Positions 44,192 through 56,178 of a stretch of 64,000 nt of DNA are shown piece by piece. How positions within the stretch are numbered: position 1 is the stretch's first letter; each line of letters begins with the position of its first letter. The DNA is from DASUAL01 sp035763805 (GTDB taxonomy: Bacteria; Gemmatimonadota; Gemmatimonadetes; Gemmatimonadales; GWC2-71-9). A model generated the notes under the pieces. It was not told where the DNA came from. It saw nothing but the letters and a program-made list of their open reading frames with translations, and did not search any database. The translations under genes were made by a program, and so were the position numbers. Location: assembly GCA_035763805.1 (NCBI GenBank), contig DASUAL010000109.1:5149-69148 (forward strand). The letters are read 5' to 3'.

Positions 44192-46581
44192 TCAGAAGAA
44201 ATTGCCGAGCTTGAAGTGCAGCTTCCAGCCGGGCGCCGGCCGACCGCTCAGGTCGGTGCGGTCGAAGCCGTACGCCCAGTCGATGCCGATCGGCCCGAGA
44301 GGCGAGATCAGGCTGAGCCCCACCCCCGCGCCTCGGAACAGGCGCGTGGGGTTGAACTGACCCGCTCGCGCCCAGACGTTGCCCGCATCGTAGAACGCGC
44401 TGACGTAGAACATCTGCGACAGCCGGACCCCGACCTCGCCAGTCATCAGGAAATACGACTTGCCGAAGGCGCTGGCGCGCGCCGACCCGACGCGCGCCGT
44501 GGCGTCGAACCCGTTCGGCGTAACGGAGAACTCGTCGTAGCCGCGGAGCGGGATGCCGTACTGCGTGCCGCCCATGGTGAACAGCTGGTCGATGAACGGC
44601 GCCGTGCCGAACACGAACCCCGAGCGGGTGGAGAGGCCCATCACGAAGCGCACGGGCGACGCGCTCGCGCGTCCCCCGAGCTGCCCCAAGGGCGCGTACC
44701 AGCGGCCCTCGAGATCGAGACGCTGGAAGTTGCCGGATCCGCCCAGCGGCCCGCCGCTCTGCGACAGGCCCACCTGGTGCATCGTGCCGGCGGTCGCGAA
44801 CGGCAAGTCGATGCGGGTATCGCGCAGGATGGAGACTCCGAAGGTCGAACGCACGCAGTTTGAGCAGCTCAGACTCGCGAGACTCTGGCTCGAGCCGGTG
44901 AAGGTCTGGTCGTCGATTCCATACGAGACGAACAACCGGGTGTAGCGGTCGTTGAACACCGGGAACCCGAGCTGCAGGCTCCCGCCGCGGCGTCGCAGCT
45001 GCCCGAGGTCTTGAATCGTGTAGCGCAGTCGCGTGTTGTGCACGTTCGCCGTCGCCGAGATGCGCGAGTCGCGCACGGCCGGGTCGGTGAAGGTGAGGTC
45101 GAAGTCGTTGATGTTCTTCCCGAACTGCCACTGGAACCGGCCCCGCTTCCCCTGCCCGAACAGGTTCGGCTCGTCGAGCCCGAGGAAACCGCCCAGGCCG
45201 GTCCCCTGCCCGAGCGAAGCGCCGAAATTGATGTTGCCGGTGCGCTTCTCGGTCACCCGGAAGACGACGTCCACGTCCCCCTGGTCGTTGGCGGGTCGGG
45301 TGTCGGGGAACGGCAGCGGCTGCTGAAAGAAGCCGAGGTTCGAGATGTTCTGATAGGAGCGGATCAGCGCGTCTTGGCGGAACACGTCACCCGGGAGCAG
45401 CACGATGGCTTCGCGGATCACCCGCTCGTGGGTCACGTCGTTCCCGGCGATCTCGACCTTGTTGACGATGGCCGGTACCCCCTCGTTGATCAGCCACCGC
45501 AAATCCACGACGGGCTTGCCATCCGCGCCGGCACGCCGCAGGATGTCCGCCCGGACGTTCATGTAGATGTAGCCGTTGTTGTAGTAGATCGTGCGCAGCT
45601 GCTGCGTGGCGTCGTCCCACTTCTCCTGGTTGAACTCGACCGGGCCGCGCTGCACCCCACCCAGCCCGAACAGCCCGGAGCGTGACTCGGCCCGGAAGGG
45701 GAACAGCCGCTCCAGCTCCTCGGTGGAGAAGCGGCGGTTGCCCACCACCTCGAACGTGCCGACCCGGTGAGGCTCGCCCTCGCTGACGCGCACCACGAGT
45801 GTCGCCTTCCCCGTGGCGTCGTCCACGACCAGCGTGTCGCCGAGCACCTGGAAGTCGACGTAGCCCTTGTCGCCGTAGAACTTGGGCAGCCGCTCCTGGA
45901 GATCCTCGCGCAGCTTCTCGTCGTCGAAGTCGCCGGAGCGGAACCACCAGAAGCCCTCCGGACGGGTCTTCAGCCGGCCGGCGAGTTGGGCGTCCGAGAA
46001 ATGGGTGTTGCCCTCGACCTGGACCTGCGCGATCGCCACCCGCCGCCCTTCATCCACGTCGAAGATGACGCGCACCCGGGCGGAGTCGTCCTCGTGCACG
46101 TGTACGACCGTCACCTGGGCAAGGTAGTAGCCCTCGGCGCGGTACAGGGAGTCGATGCGCCCGCGCGCGCGCGCGACCGCCGCAGGGTCGAGCGGGCGAC
46201 CCTCGAGGAGCTGCACCTTGTCGCGGACGCTCCCTTCGCCCAGCCGGCTCACGCCGCGCACCGCCCACTTGATGAGGATGGGCCGTTCGCGCACGCGGAT
46301 GATCAGCAGCTGGCGGCCATCCGGCTCCGCCTGCTCCACCCGCACGTCGTCGTACTGCCCGGTGGCGTACAACGCCTGGATGGCGCGCTGCACGTCGCGG
46401 TACCCGACGGGCTTGCGGGCGCCGAGTCCGCTTTGATCGAGGACCTGCTGGCGCTCGACGCGGCGGTTCCCGAGCACGACCACGGAGTCGGGTGCGACGG
46501 CGGCCGGCTCGCCCTGCGCGCGCGCGGCGCGCGGGACAAGCACCGCCGAACTCACTATGATGAAGAGGGAAAGCTTGCGGA

Positions 46582-46585
<4 letters not shown>
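44192..46585 (-). CDS. bamA: Outer membrane protein assembly factor BamA
   Basis: 797 residues from GTG 46585 (GTGA overlap with clpC). A signal peptide (to about ARAQGE), five POTRA domains (for example VVLGNRRVERQQVLDQSGL, RVGTFEVVGNRRFSTEELERLFPF, VNKVEIAGNDVTHERVIREAI) and a C-terminal 16-strand barrel with the conserved GIDWAYGFDR and final FKLGNFF. It inserts beta-barrel proteins into the outer membrane. A clpC gene directly upstream is not its usual partner. Confidence 0.97.
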
Positions 46586-49062
<2,477 letters not shown>

Positions 49063-49075
49063 CTCCCCCCCTGCC

Positions 49076-50149
49076 TCACGCCGCTTCCGTCTCGAGCACC
49101 CGGCGCACATAGGTGGCGCGCACTGAGGGCAGCTCTGGATCGCCGCTGGGACGTCCTTCGAGTGCCGCGAGGTGCGCGGGCTGGGTGAAGATCAGCAGCT
49201 TGTTCAACGTGTATACACTCAAGCCGGTGATCAGATTCAGCCCGACCCCCAGCCGCACCCCGCTCAGCAGGTTCATCGTTTCTTCGAAGGTCAGGCTACG
49301 CGCGTACTTGAGCAGGCCGTACGCCCGCCAGACCTTGTCGGCGATGATGGTGGGCGCGTCCCGCACGAGCACGTCGCGGGCTTGCTCCTCGTATTCGATC
49401 ACCTGGCGGACGATCTTGCCGAGGTGATCCAGCAGCTCCTCTTCGGACTTGCCCAGCGTCGTCTGATTGGATAACTGAAAGAAGTTCCCGACGACCTCGC
49501 TGCCTTCCCCATACAAACCCCGGAAGGTCAGCCCTACCTGAGCCAGCCCTTGAAGTACCTTCCCGATCTCCTTGGTCAAAACGAGGCCCGGCAAGTGGAT
49601 AAGCACACTCGCGCGAAGCCCCGTTCCGGCGTTGGTCGGGCAGGAGGTAAGATAGCCAAATTCCGGATGGAATGCGAACGGCAGCAGGTGCCCCAAATCG
49701 CCATCTATCGTTTCCACTTCGGCATACGCCTCCTCGAGTGCGAATCCCGACCGCATTCCATGCAATCGCAGGTGATCTTCCTCGTTCACCATCACCCCGA
49801 CCGGGCCCTGGATCAGCAGGGCGGCACCAGGCCGTGGCCGGCCCTCGCGCTCCAGCCCAGCCAGTTCCTTGCTCACAAGGTGGCGCTCGTGCAGCAGTTG
49901 CCGCTCCATCCGCTCCAGCTCGTCGAGCCGGAACGTCACCGCCGTCGCCATCCGGTCGCTCGCCGAGCTCGCTTCCGCCACGCGCGTCAGCACAGTGGTA
50001 CGGTCCGCGTCCCGGGCGCGCTGGCCGAACACATAGCCCTCGAGGTTGCGCGCCAAGCGTACGCGCGTGGAAAGGACGATGCTCCCCTTCGGCCCGGAGG
50101 CGTCGAGCCAGCCGATCCCGCCGTCGGGAAGCAACGACAGGTCGATCAT
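49076..50149 (-). CDS. mcsB: Protein arginine kinase McsB
   Basis: 357 residues. VLSTRVRLARNLEGYVFG, the NEEDHLRLHGMRSG loop, FAFHPEFGYLTSCPTNAGTGLRASVLIHLPGL and the Arg-rich phosphagen-kinase-like catalytic core are characteristic. It phosphorylates arginines of misfolded proteins and so marks them for ClpCP. The C-terminal domain (LLSGVRLGVGL...YTLNKLLIFTQPAHLA) is complete. The ATG overlaps the mcsA stop. Confidence 0.96.
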   Translation of the reverse strand: MIDLSLLPDGGIGWLDASGPKGSIVLSTRVRLARNLEGYVFGQRARDADRTTVLTRVAEASSASDRMATAVTFRLDELERMERQLLHERHLVSKELAGLEREGRPRPGAALLIQGPVGVMVNEEDHLRLHGMRSGFALEEAYAEVETIDGDLGHLLPFAFHPEFGYLTSCPTNAGTGLRASVLIHLPGLVLTKEIGKVLQGLAQVGLTFRGLYGEGSEVVGNFFQLSNQTTLGKSEEELLDHLGKIVRQVIEYEEQARDVLVRDAPTIIADKVWRAYGLLKYARSLTFEETMNLLSGVRLGVGLNLITGLSVYTLNKLLIFTQPAHLAALEGRPSGDPELPSVRATYVRRVLETEAA

Positions 50150-50646
50150 TCGAGCACCCTAATGCGATCGCGCAGCTCGGCGGCGAGCTCGAAGTTTTCG
50201 TTGTCGACGGCGCGACGCAGCTGCTCCTTCAATTCAAGCAGCTGCAGCCGAGGGTCGGCCGACCCGTCCGCCCCCGGCGCGCGGTAGCGTTCGCCGACGT
50301 GCTGGCTCGAGCCGTGCAGGCGTCGCAGCAGGTCCCGCAGGTGGCCGTCGAACGACTGGTAGCACTGGGCGCATCCGAGCCGCCCGGATTCGCGAAAGTC
50401 CTTGAGCGTGCTGCCACAGGCAGCGCAGCGCAGGCCGTCGGCGGGGGTGGGGAGCACATTCCCGCCCCCCTTCCCCATCGCCTGAATGAAGCCGCCGAGC
50501 GGCGACTTGAGGATCGAGTCGCCCGTCTCGAAGCCCTTCTGCTGAGCGCATTGCTTGCACAGGTGGAGTGTCACCTTGGTGTCGTTCTCCACCTTTGTGA
50601 GGTGAATCTCCACCTCGCGCTCCTTGCAGTTGTCGCACAGCATCAT
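50146..50646 (-). CDS. mcsA: McsA, zinc-finger activator of the arginine kinase
   Basis: 166 residues. Four CxxC pairs: CDNC (residues 4-7), CKQC, CAAC and CAQC, the zinc-finger pattern of McsA. A C-terminal UVR motif (LKEQLRRAVDNENFELAAELRDRIRVLE) binds partner proteins. In B. subtilis the order is ctsR-mcsA-mcsB-clpC; here mcsA-mcsB-clpC is kept and ctsR is replaced upstream by lolD. Confidence 0.94.
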   Translation of the reverse strand: MMLCDNCKEREVEIHLTKVENDTKVTLHLCKQCAQQKGFETGDSILKSPLGGFIQAMGKGGGNVLPTPADGLRCAACGSTLKDFRESGRLGCAQCYQSFDGHLRDLLRRLHGSSQHVGERYRAPGADGSADPRLQLLELKEQLRRAVDNENFELAAELRDRIRVLE

Positions 50647-51344
50647 GGTATCGCGTCCACCGAGCTCACGGCGGTGAGCCTGCCGTCCTCTAACAGCAAG
50701 ATTCGGTCCGCGCGGCCGGCCAGCTGCCGGTTGTGCGTCACGACTACGACCGCCGTCTCGTACTCGCGCGCCAGCCGAAACAGGACCTCGTGCAGGCGGT
50801 CTGCGTTGGCGTGATCGAGGTTGCCCGAGGGCTCATCAGCGAGCACGAGGCTCGGGTCGTGAACCAGCGCTCGGGCCACGGCGCAACGCTGCTGCTCCCC
50901 GCCGGATAGCTCCGCTGGACGGTGCGACATCCGCCCTGCGAGCCCCACGAGCGAGAGGACCTCCTCGGCCCGCGACCGCGCCCTGCGCGGCGCCATGCCC
51001 CCGATCAAGAGGGGCATCATCACATTCTCCAAAGCGGAGAACTCGCGCAAGAGATGGTGAAACTGAAAGACGAAGCCCAATCGGCGATTCCGCAGCTCGG
51101 CCAACCCGGTGGCGTCCAAGTCGGCGTAGCGGGACCCCTCGAGCCAGACATCCCCGCCCGTGGGCCGGTCCAGAGCGCCGAGCAAGTGCAGCAGGGTGCT
51201 CTTCCCTGCCCCCGACGCGCCCACGATGGCGACGAATTCCCCGCGGTGTACCTCCAGTTCCACGCCGCGCAGCACCTCGAGCGGCTGGCCGTCGCCACCG
51301 GCGTACACCTTGCGGACTCCCCGGGCCACCAGCAGCGCGGTCAT
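50643..51344 (-). CDS. lolD: Lipoprotein-release ABC transporter ATPase LolD
   Basis: 233 residues with Walker A GASGAGKSTLL, the Q-loop VFQFHHLL typical of LolD/MacB, signature LSGGEQQR, Walker B LVLADEPSGNLD and H-loop VTHN. It powers release of outer-membrane lipoproteins to LolA. The start overlaps the permease gene (ATGA). Confidence 0.93.
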   Translation of the reverse strand: MTALLVARGVRKVYAGGDGQPLEVLRGVELEVHRGEFVAIVGASGAGKSTLLHLLGALDRPTGGDVWLEGSRYADLDATGLAELRNRRLGFVFQFHHLLREFSALENVMMPLLIGGMAPRRARSRAEEVLSLVGLAGRMSHRPAELSGGEQQRCAVARALVHDPSLVLADEPSGNLDHANADRLHEVLFRLAREYETAVVVVTHNRQLAGRADRILLLEDGRLTAVSSVDAIP

Positions 51345-52672
51345 TCGTAGCGAATGGCCGTGACGGGGTCGAGCCGTGCCGCCTGGTTCGACGGGTACAG
51401 CGGGGCGAGCGTCGCGACGAGCAGGCTCGCCGCAATCACGACCAGCACGTCCGTCGGCTGTGTGTGCACTGGCAGGTGGTCGATGAAGTAGATCGACGGG
51501 TCGATCGGGATCCAGTGACCCCGGTTCACCATCCCGCCGAACACGAGCCCGAGGACGAGACCGAGCACCGTCCCGGTGAGCCCGATCAGAACGCCCTGGG
51601 CGAGGAAGATGCGCCGGATCGAGGCCTGCTTGAGCCCCATCGCCAGGAGGATCCCGATCTCCCGCGTCTTGTCGTGCACGACCATTGTCAGCGTACCCAC
51701 GACGTTGAACGCGGCGACCACGCAGATCAGGAACACCACGAGAGCCATCGCCAGTTTCTCGAGCTTCAGTGCCGAGAACAGCGACTGGTTCTGGCTCTGC
51801 CAGTCCAGCGCCCGATAGGGGTAGCCGAGGTGCGCCTCAAGCTGCGTGCCGATCGCCTGCGCGTGCCAGGGGTCGGCGAGGCGGACCTCGACGCCCGTGA
51901 CCGCGGTGTCGAGTCCCGCGAAGCGTTGGGCGACGCGGCGGTCGAGGGCGACATAGCTGTTGTCGTACTCGTACATCCCGGTGTCGAAAATCCCGGTGAC
52001 CTCGTAGCGGTGGAACTGCGGGATGAACGCGCCGATGCTCGGATTGAAGCGTGCACCCGCGGGCGCGACCAGCGTCACGACGTCACCCGGGAACGCGGAG
52101 AGCTTCGAAGCGAGCCGCGTGCCGAGCGCGATTCCGCCTTCCACGCCTGGACGGCTGGTCCGGAAGCGCAGATCGCCCTTGGTGAAGTGCTGCGCGAAGC
52201 TGGTCACTGCTCGGCTGCCGGTGTCGGCCTCCACCCCTAGCACCACGACACCCTCGGCGTAGTCGTGCCCCGCCGAGATGAGCCCCTGCGTGAGCACGAA
52301 GGGCGCGGCGGCCTCGACCCCCGGGGCGCGGCGCACCTGCGCCAGCACCCGACGCCAGTCGTCGAGCCGCAGCCCCTCGCCGTAGGTGAGCACGCGCAAG
52401 TGGGGGTTCGCCACGAGTATCTTGTCCCGGAGATCCGCCTGCAGGCCATTCATCACACCCAGCACCACGACGAGCGCCATGACGCCGACGGTCACCCCGC
52501 CGACGGCGATCACCGTGATGAGGGACAGCAGCCGCGAGGAGCGGCGGCTGCGCAGGTAGCGCAGCGCCACGTGCCCTTCGAGCCGCGACGGCCAGTTGGC
52601 CCGGATGAACACCGTCACGACGCCGACCAGCACGACGACGAGCGCGATCGGGGCCGCCTCGCGGAGGCTCAT
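51341..52672 (-). CDS. Lipoprotein-releasing permease LolC/LolE family
   Basis: 443 residues with a first helix near residues 8-24, then ANWPSRLEGHVALRYLRSRRSSRLLSLITVIAVGGVTVGVMALVVVLGVMNGLQADLRDKIL (conserved start of LolC/E), a large periplasmic domain, and three C-terminal helices (MALVVFLICVVAAFNVVGTL; IGLTGTVLGLVLGLVF; VLVVIAASLLVATLAPLYPS). Only one permease gene is present, so it probably works as a homodimer (LolF-like). Confidence 0.9.
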   Translation of the reverse strand: MSLREAAPIALVVVLVGVVTVFIRANWPSRLEGHVALRYLRSRRSSRLLSLITVIAVGGVTVGVMALVVVLGVMNGLQADLRDKILVANPHLRVLTYGEGLRLDDWRRVLAQVRRAPGVEAAAPFVLTQGLISAGHDYAEGVVVLGVEADTGSRAVTSFAQHFTKGDLRFRTSRPGVEGGIALGTRLASKLSAFPGDVVTLVAPAGARFNPSIGAFIPQFHRYEVTGIFDTGMYEYDNSYVALDRRVAQRFAGLDTAVTGVEVRLADPWHAQAIGTQLEAHLGYPYRALDWQSQNQSLFSALKLEKLAMALVVFLICVVAAFNVVGTLTMVVHDKTREIGILLAMGLKQASIRRIFLAQGVLIGLTGTVLGLVLGLVFGGMVNRGHWIPIDPSIYFIDHLPVHTQPTDVLVVIAASLLVATLAPLYPSNQAARLDPVTAIRYE

Positions 52673-54141
52673 TCCGGCCTCAGCATCGGGAACAGGATCA
52701 CGTCGCGGATGTTCGTCTGGTCCGCGAGAATCATGAGCAGCCGATCGATGCCCATCCCCACCCCGCCGGTCGGCGGCATGCCGTACTCGAGCGCCCGCAG
52801 GAAGTCCTCGTCGAGCTGCTGCGCCTCTTCGTCGCCGGCGGCCCGCAGCCGCGCCTGCTGCTCGAACCGCCGGCGCTGCTCCTCAGGGTCGTTCAGCTCG
52901 CTGAAGGCGTTCGCGATCTCGCGCTTCTGGATGAAGAGCTCCCAGCGCTCCACCTTCGCGGGATCGTCCCGCTTGAGCTTCGCCAGCGGCGACAGCGCGA
53001 CGGGATAATCGAGCACGAAGGTGGGCTGCACCAGGGTCGGCTCGACGTAGGTCTTGAACACTTCGTCCACGAGCTTCGCCCCCGCCAGCGTGTCCACCTC
53101 GGCCACGTCCTTGCGCTTCAGCGCCGCGCGCAGCTCTACGTCCGTGGCGCGCGCGAGATCGAGCCCCGCCGTCTCGCGCACCAGCGTGTAGTAGTCCTTA
53201 CGCGCGAACGGCGGCTCGAACAACAGCGTCGCGCCGTGTCGCTCGAGCGTCGTCGTCCCGAACAGCTCCCGCACCATCGCGGTGACGAGCTCCTCGGTGA
53301 GCTGGAGCATGACGTGATAGTCGGCATAGGCTTCATACCACTCGGCCATCGTGAACTCGGGGTTGTGAAAGCGTGACATCCCCTCGTTCCGGAAGTCGTG
53401 CCCGATCTCGTAGACCTTCTCGAGCCCCCCCACGATGCAGCGCTTCAGATACAGCTCGTCCGCGATGCGGAGGTAGAACGTCGCGTCCAGCGCCTCGTAG
53501 TGCGTCTTGAACGGCCGCGCCGTGGCGCCGCCGTACAAGGGCTGCAGCACCGGCGTCTCGACCTCCAGGTAGCCGCGCGCGTCGAGGAACTTGCGGACGT
53601 AGCTCACGGCCCGCGCCCGCAGCCGGAAGATGTCCCGCACCTCGGGGTGCACGGCGAGATCCGCGTAGCGCTGGCGGGCCCGCAGCTCGGGGTCCGACAG
53701 CTCGCCGTGCCGCACACCTTGCGCGTCCTCCTTGCCGAGCGGCAGCGGTCGGAGCGACTTCGCAAGCAGGGTGAGCCGCTGCACTCGCACGGTGACCTCG
53801 CCGGTCTTGGTGCGAAACAACGGCCCCTCGACACCGACCACGTCCCCCAGATCGAGCAGCTTCACCACTTCGTACTGCTCGGCCTCGAGGGCGTCGATCT
53901 TGAAGTAGACCTGGATCTTGCCGCTCGCGTCCTCGAGATGGGCGAACGTGGTCTTTCCCATCGGACGGAGCAGGATGAGCCGCCCCGCGAGCCGGTGCAC
54001 GGTCGCGTCGCCCTCGCGAAATCCCTCGAGCGCCGCCCGGGCAGTCCCCGTGCGGTTGAACCGGTAGGCGAACGGCGCGACGCCGCGCTTGACCAGCTCG
54101 GCGAGCTTCTCGCGCCGGGCCACCTCGACGAAGCTCGTCAC
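52669..54141 (-). CDS. lysS: Lysyl-tRNA synthetase, class II
   Basis: 490 residues from GTG 54141, overlapping the prfB stop; the upstream open frame is not used. The N-terminal OB-fold anticodon domain (VHRLAGRLILLRPMGKTTFAHLEDASGKIQVYFK) is followed by class II motif 1 (RKFLDARGYLEVETPVLQP), motif 2 (YEIGHDFRNEGMSRFHNPEFTMAEWYEAYAD) and motif 3 (GVGMGIDRLLMILADQTNIRDVILFP). Complete and ordinary. Confidence 0.97.
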   Translation of the reverse strand: MTSFVEVARREKLAELVKRGVAPFAYRFNRTGTARAALEGFREGDATVHRLAGRLILLRPMGKTTFAHLEDASGKIQVYFKIDALEAEQYEVVKLLDLGDVVGVEGPLFRTKTGEVTVRVQRLTLLAKSLRPLPLGKEDAQGVRHGELSDPELRARQRYADLAVHPEVRDIFRLRARAVSYVRKFLDARGYLEVETPVLQPLYGGATARPFKTHYEALDATFYLRIADELYLKRCIVGGLEKVYEIGHDFRNEGMSRFHNPEFTMAEWYEAYADYHVMLQLTEELVTAMVRELFGTTTLERHGATLLFEPPFARKDYYTLVRETAGLDLARATDVELRAALKRKDVAEVDTLAGAKLVDEVFKTYVEPTLVQPTFVLDYPVALSPLAKLKRDDPAKVERWELFIQKREIANAFSELNDPEEQRRRFEQQARLRAAGDEEAQQLDEDFLRALEYGMPPTGGVGMGIDRLLMILADQTNIRDVILFPMLRPE

Positions 54142-55251
54142 GCCGCCTTGCTCCCGAAGCGCTTGAGATAGGCTTCGATGAAGGGATCGAGGTCCCCGTC
54201 CATCACCTTCTGGACATCCGACACCTTCAGCTCCGTGCGGTGGTCGTTCACCATGGTGTAGGGCTGAAAGACATACGAGCGAATCTGGTTTCCCCACGCG
54301 ATGTCCGTCTTCTGTTTGTCCACCTCGGCCTTCTTGGCCTCGCGCTCCTCGACCGCCCGCTCGTACAGGCGCGCCTTCAACATCTTGAGCGCGGTCGCCT
54401 TGTTCTTGAACTGGCTGCGCTCCTGCTGACAGGAAACGACGATGCCCGTCGGCAGGTGGGTGATTCGCACCGCGGAGGACGTCTTGTTGACGTGCTGCCC
54501 GCCCTTCCCGGAAGCGCGGAAGGTGTCGATGCGCAGGTCGTCGTCCCGGATCTCGATCTCGATGTCTTCGTCGACGACGGGATAGACGAACACCGACGCG
54601 AACGAGGTGTGTCGGCGCGACTGCGCGTCGAACGGCGAAATCCGCACCAGGCGGTGCACCCCCTTCTCGGCCTTGAGGAGGCCGTAGGCGTACCGCCCAC
54701 TGATCTGGATCTCGGCGGACTTGATCCCCGCCTCTTCGCCCTCGAGCAGGTCGAGAACCTCGACCTTCAAGCCATGCCGCTCCGCCCAGCGGACGTACAT
54801 CCGCATCAGCATCTCGGCCCAGTCCTGCGACTCCGTACCGCCCGCGCCCGGGTGAATGGTGAGCAGCGCGTCGCGCGCGTCGTCGGGGCCCTGAAGCATG
54901 TTCTGCAGCTCGAGCGCCTCGAGCTGCGCGGCGACGCCGTCCGCCTCCTGCTCGAGCTGACGCTGCAGAGCGAGATCCACGCCGGGCTCGGATTCGACCA
55001 GCTCGTTGAGTTCGCGCCCTTCGTCCACACGCTGCCGCAGCGCGTGGTAAGGCTCGAGCCAGCGCTTGAGGGCCTTCACTTCCTCAACCACCTGGCGTGC
55101 CTTCTCTTGGTCCGCCCAGATGGCGCCCTCCGCCATGGCGTGCTCGAGCTCGCCCAGCCGCCGCGTCTTCCCCTCTACGTCAAAGGAAGCCTCGGAGCTC
55201 GGTGAGACGACGCTCAAAATCCTTGAAACGTTCAGTCAGGCCCACGGTCAT
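54138..55251 (-). CDS. prfB: Peptide chain release factor 2, with programmed +1 frameshift
   Basis: The gene is in two frames. It starts at ATG 55251 (MTVGLTERFKDFERRLTELRGFL, 23 codons, ending CTT), where an in-frame TGA at 55182-55180 follows. Slipping forward one base at CTT TGA C restores the frame DVEGKTRRLGELEHAMAEGAIWAD, which runs to 54138. The GGQ motif (SGKGGQHVNKTSSAVRITHLPTG) and SPF tripeptide (RISPFDAQ) mark RF2, which reads UGA and UAA. RF2 thus controls its own synthesis. A separate start at 55217 in the second frame is not needed. Confidence 0.95.
55180..55193 (-). promoter_or_regulatory. RF2 +1 frameshift site
   Basis: On the minus strand: GAGG (55193-55190), four bases, CTT (55185-55183), TGA (55182-55180), C. 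This matches the classic prfB layout of a Shine-Dalgarno-like stimulator just upstream of CTT TGA C. When RF2 is scarce, ribosomes pause at TGA and slip from CTT to TTT in the +1 frame. Confidence 0.93.
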
Positions 55252-55257
55252 TCGCCT

Positions 55258-56160
55258 CTAGAAAGCCTTGTTGCCTCCGGCGAGGATCTCGTTCAGCGCC
55301 TCGGTCCAGAAGGGCGTGCTCTTCGCCATGTCGGTGCCCACCTGCTCCACGTACTCCTGCCAGCTCTTCTCGATCTCGTCCTTGAAGAGCTGCGGCAGGG
55401 TGCCGTCCCGCAGCCCTTGCTGGCGCTTCTCCGGATGATACACAACGAGGTCCGAAACGAGCGCGCGCGCCAAGCGGCGGGCTTTCTGCTTCGGGTCCTG
55501 CACCATGAACGGATTCACGGGGCGCAATGGTCCCGTCATGCGCTGCCCCGGAGCCGGAATGCCGACGGCCGGCGACGCCGCCGGTTGCGCCGCGATGACG
55601 GGCGGCTGGACCGGCGGTCCGGCCGCGGGACGCGCCGCCGGGGCCGCAGCAGGCGCGGGAGGCGCGGGAGGCGCGGGCGCCAGGCGCGCGGCAGGCGCGA
55701 CCGGCGCGGCGGGACGCATCACCGGTGCGGCCGGCGGCGCAGCGGGCCGCGGCCCCGGAGCCACGGGACGAGCCGGCGGGGCCGGTACCGCTCGCGCCGG
55801 TGCGGCGGGCTGGGCGGGTGCCGTACGGACGGCGGGCGCCGCAGGCGCCGGTGGCTGGAGCGCCGCCGGCGGAACGGGAGCCGCGACGGGGCCGGGGCCG
55901 GAGAAGCGCGGCGTGCCTGGTGGCCGGGGCGCGGGGCTCGTCGGGGCTGGTGCCGGCGGAGTGCCGCCACCCCCAGCGAGGGCGCTCCCCGCAGCGACAG
56001 GCGCCCGCCGGGCCGCCGCGGGCGGCGGGAGCGGCGTCTCGGCGGTAGTCACCGGGAACACGTTGCTGCACACGGCGCAGCGTGCGCGCACCCCACCCGC
56101 CGGGACCTTGGCAGGATCCACGCGGTACACGGTCTCGCACGACGGACAGGTGACGTTCAC
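55258..56160 (-). CDS. Zinc-ribbon protein with a long Pro/Ala-rich linker
   Basis: 300 residues from GTG 56160. An MJ0042-type zinc ribbon occupies residues 5-36 (CPSCETVYRVDP...CAVCSNVF). Residues about 45-210 are almost only Pro, Ala, Gly and Arg. A conserved charged C-terminal domain (residues ~225-300: QDPKQKARRLARALVSDLVVYHPEKRQQGLRDGTLPQLFKDEIEKSWQEYVEQVG) follows. Such zinc-ribbon proteins occur near GGDEF or signalling genes in deltaproteobacteria and relatives. Its function is unknown. It lies between the GGDEF-like gene and prfB. Confidence 0.83.
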   Translation of the reverse strand: MNVTCPSCETVYRVDPAKVPAGGVRARCAVCSNVFPVTTAETPLPPPAAARRAPVAAGSALAGGGGTPPAPAPTSPAPRPPGTPRFSGPGPVAAPVPPAALQPPAPAAPAVRTAPAQPAAPARAVPAPPARPVAPGPRPAAPPAAPVMRPAAPVAPAARLAPAPPAPPAPAAAPAARPAAGPPVQPPVIAAQPAASPAVGIPAPGQRMTGPLRPVNPFMVQDPKQKARRLARALVSDLVVYHPEKRQQGLRDGTLPQLFKDEIEKSWQEYVEQVGTDMAKSTPFWTEALNEILAGGNKAF

Positions 56161-56178
56161 GCTGCGTTCCCCACGCTG

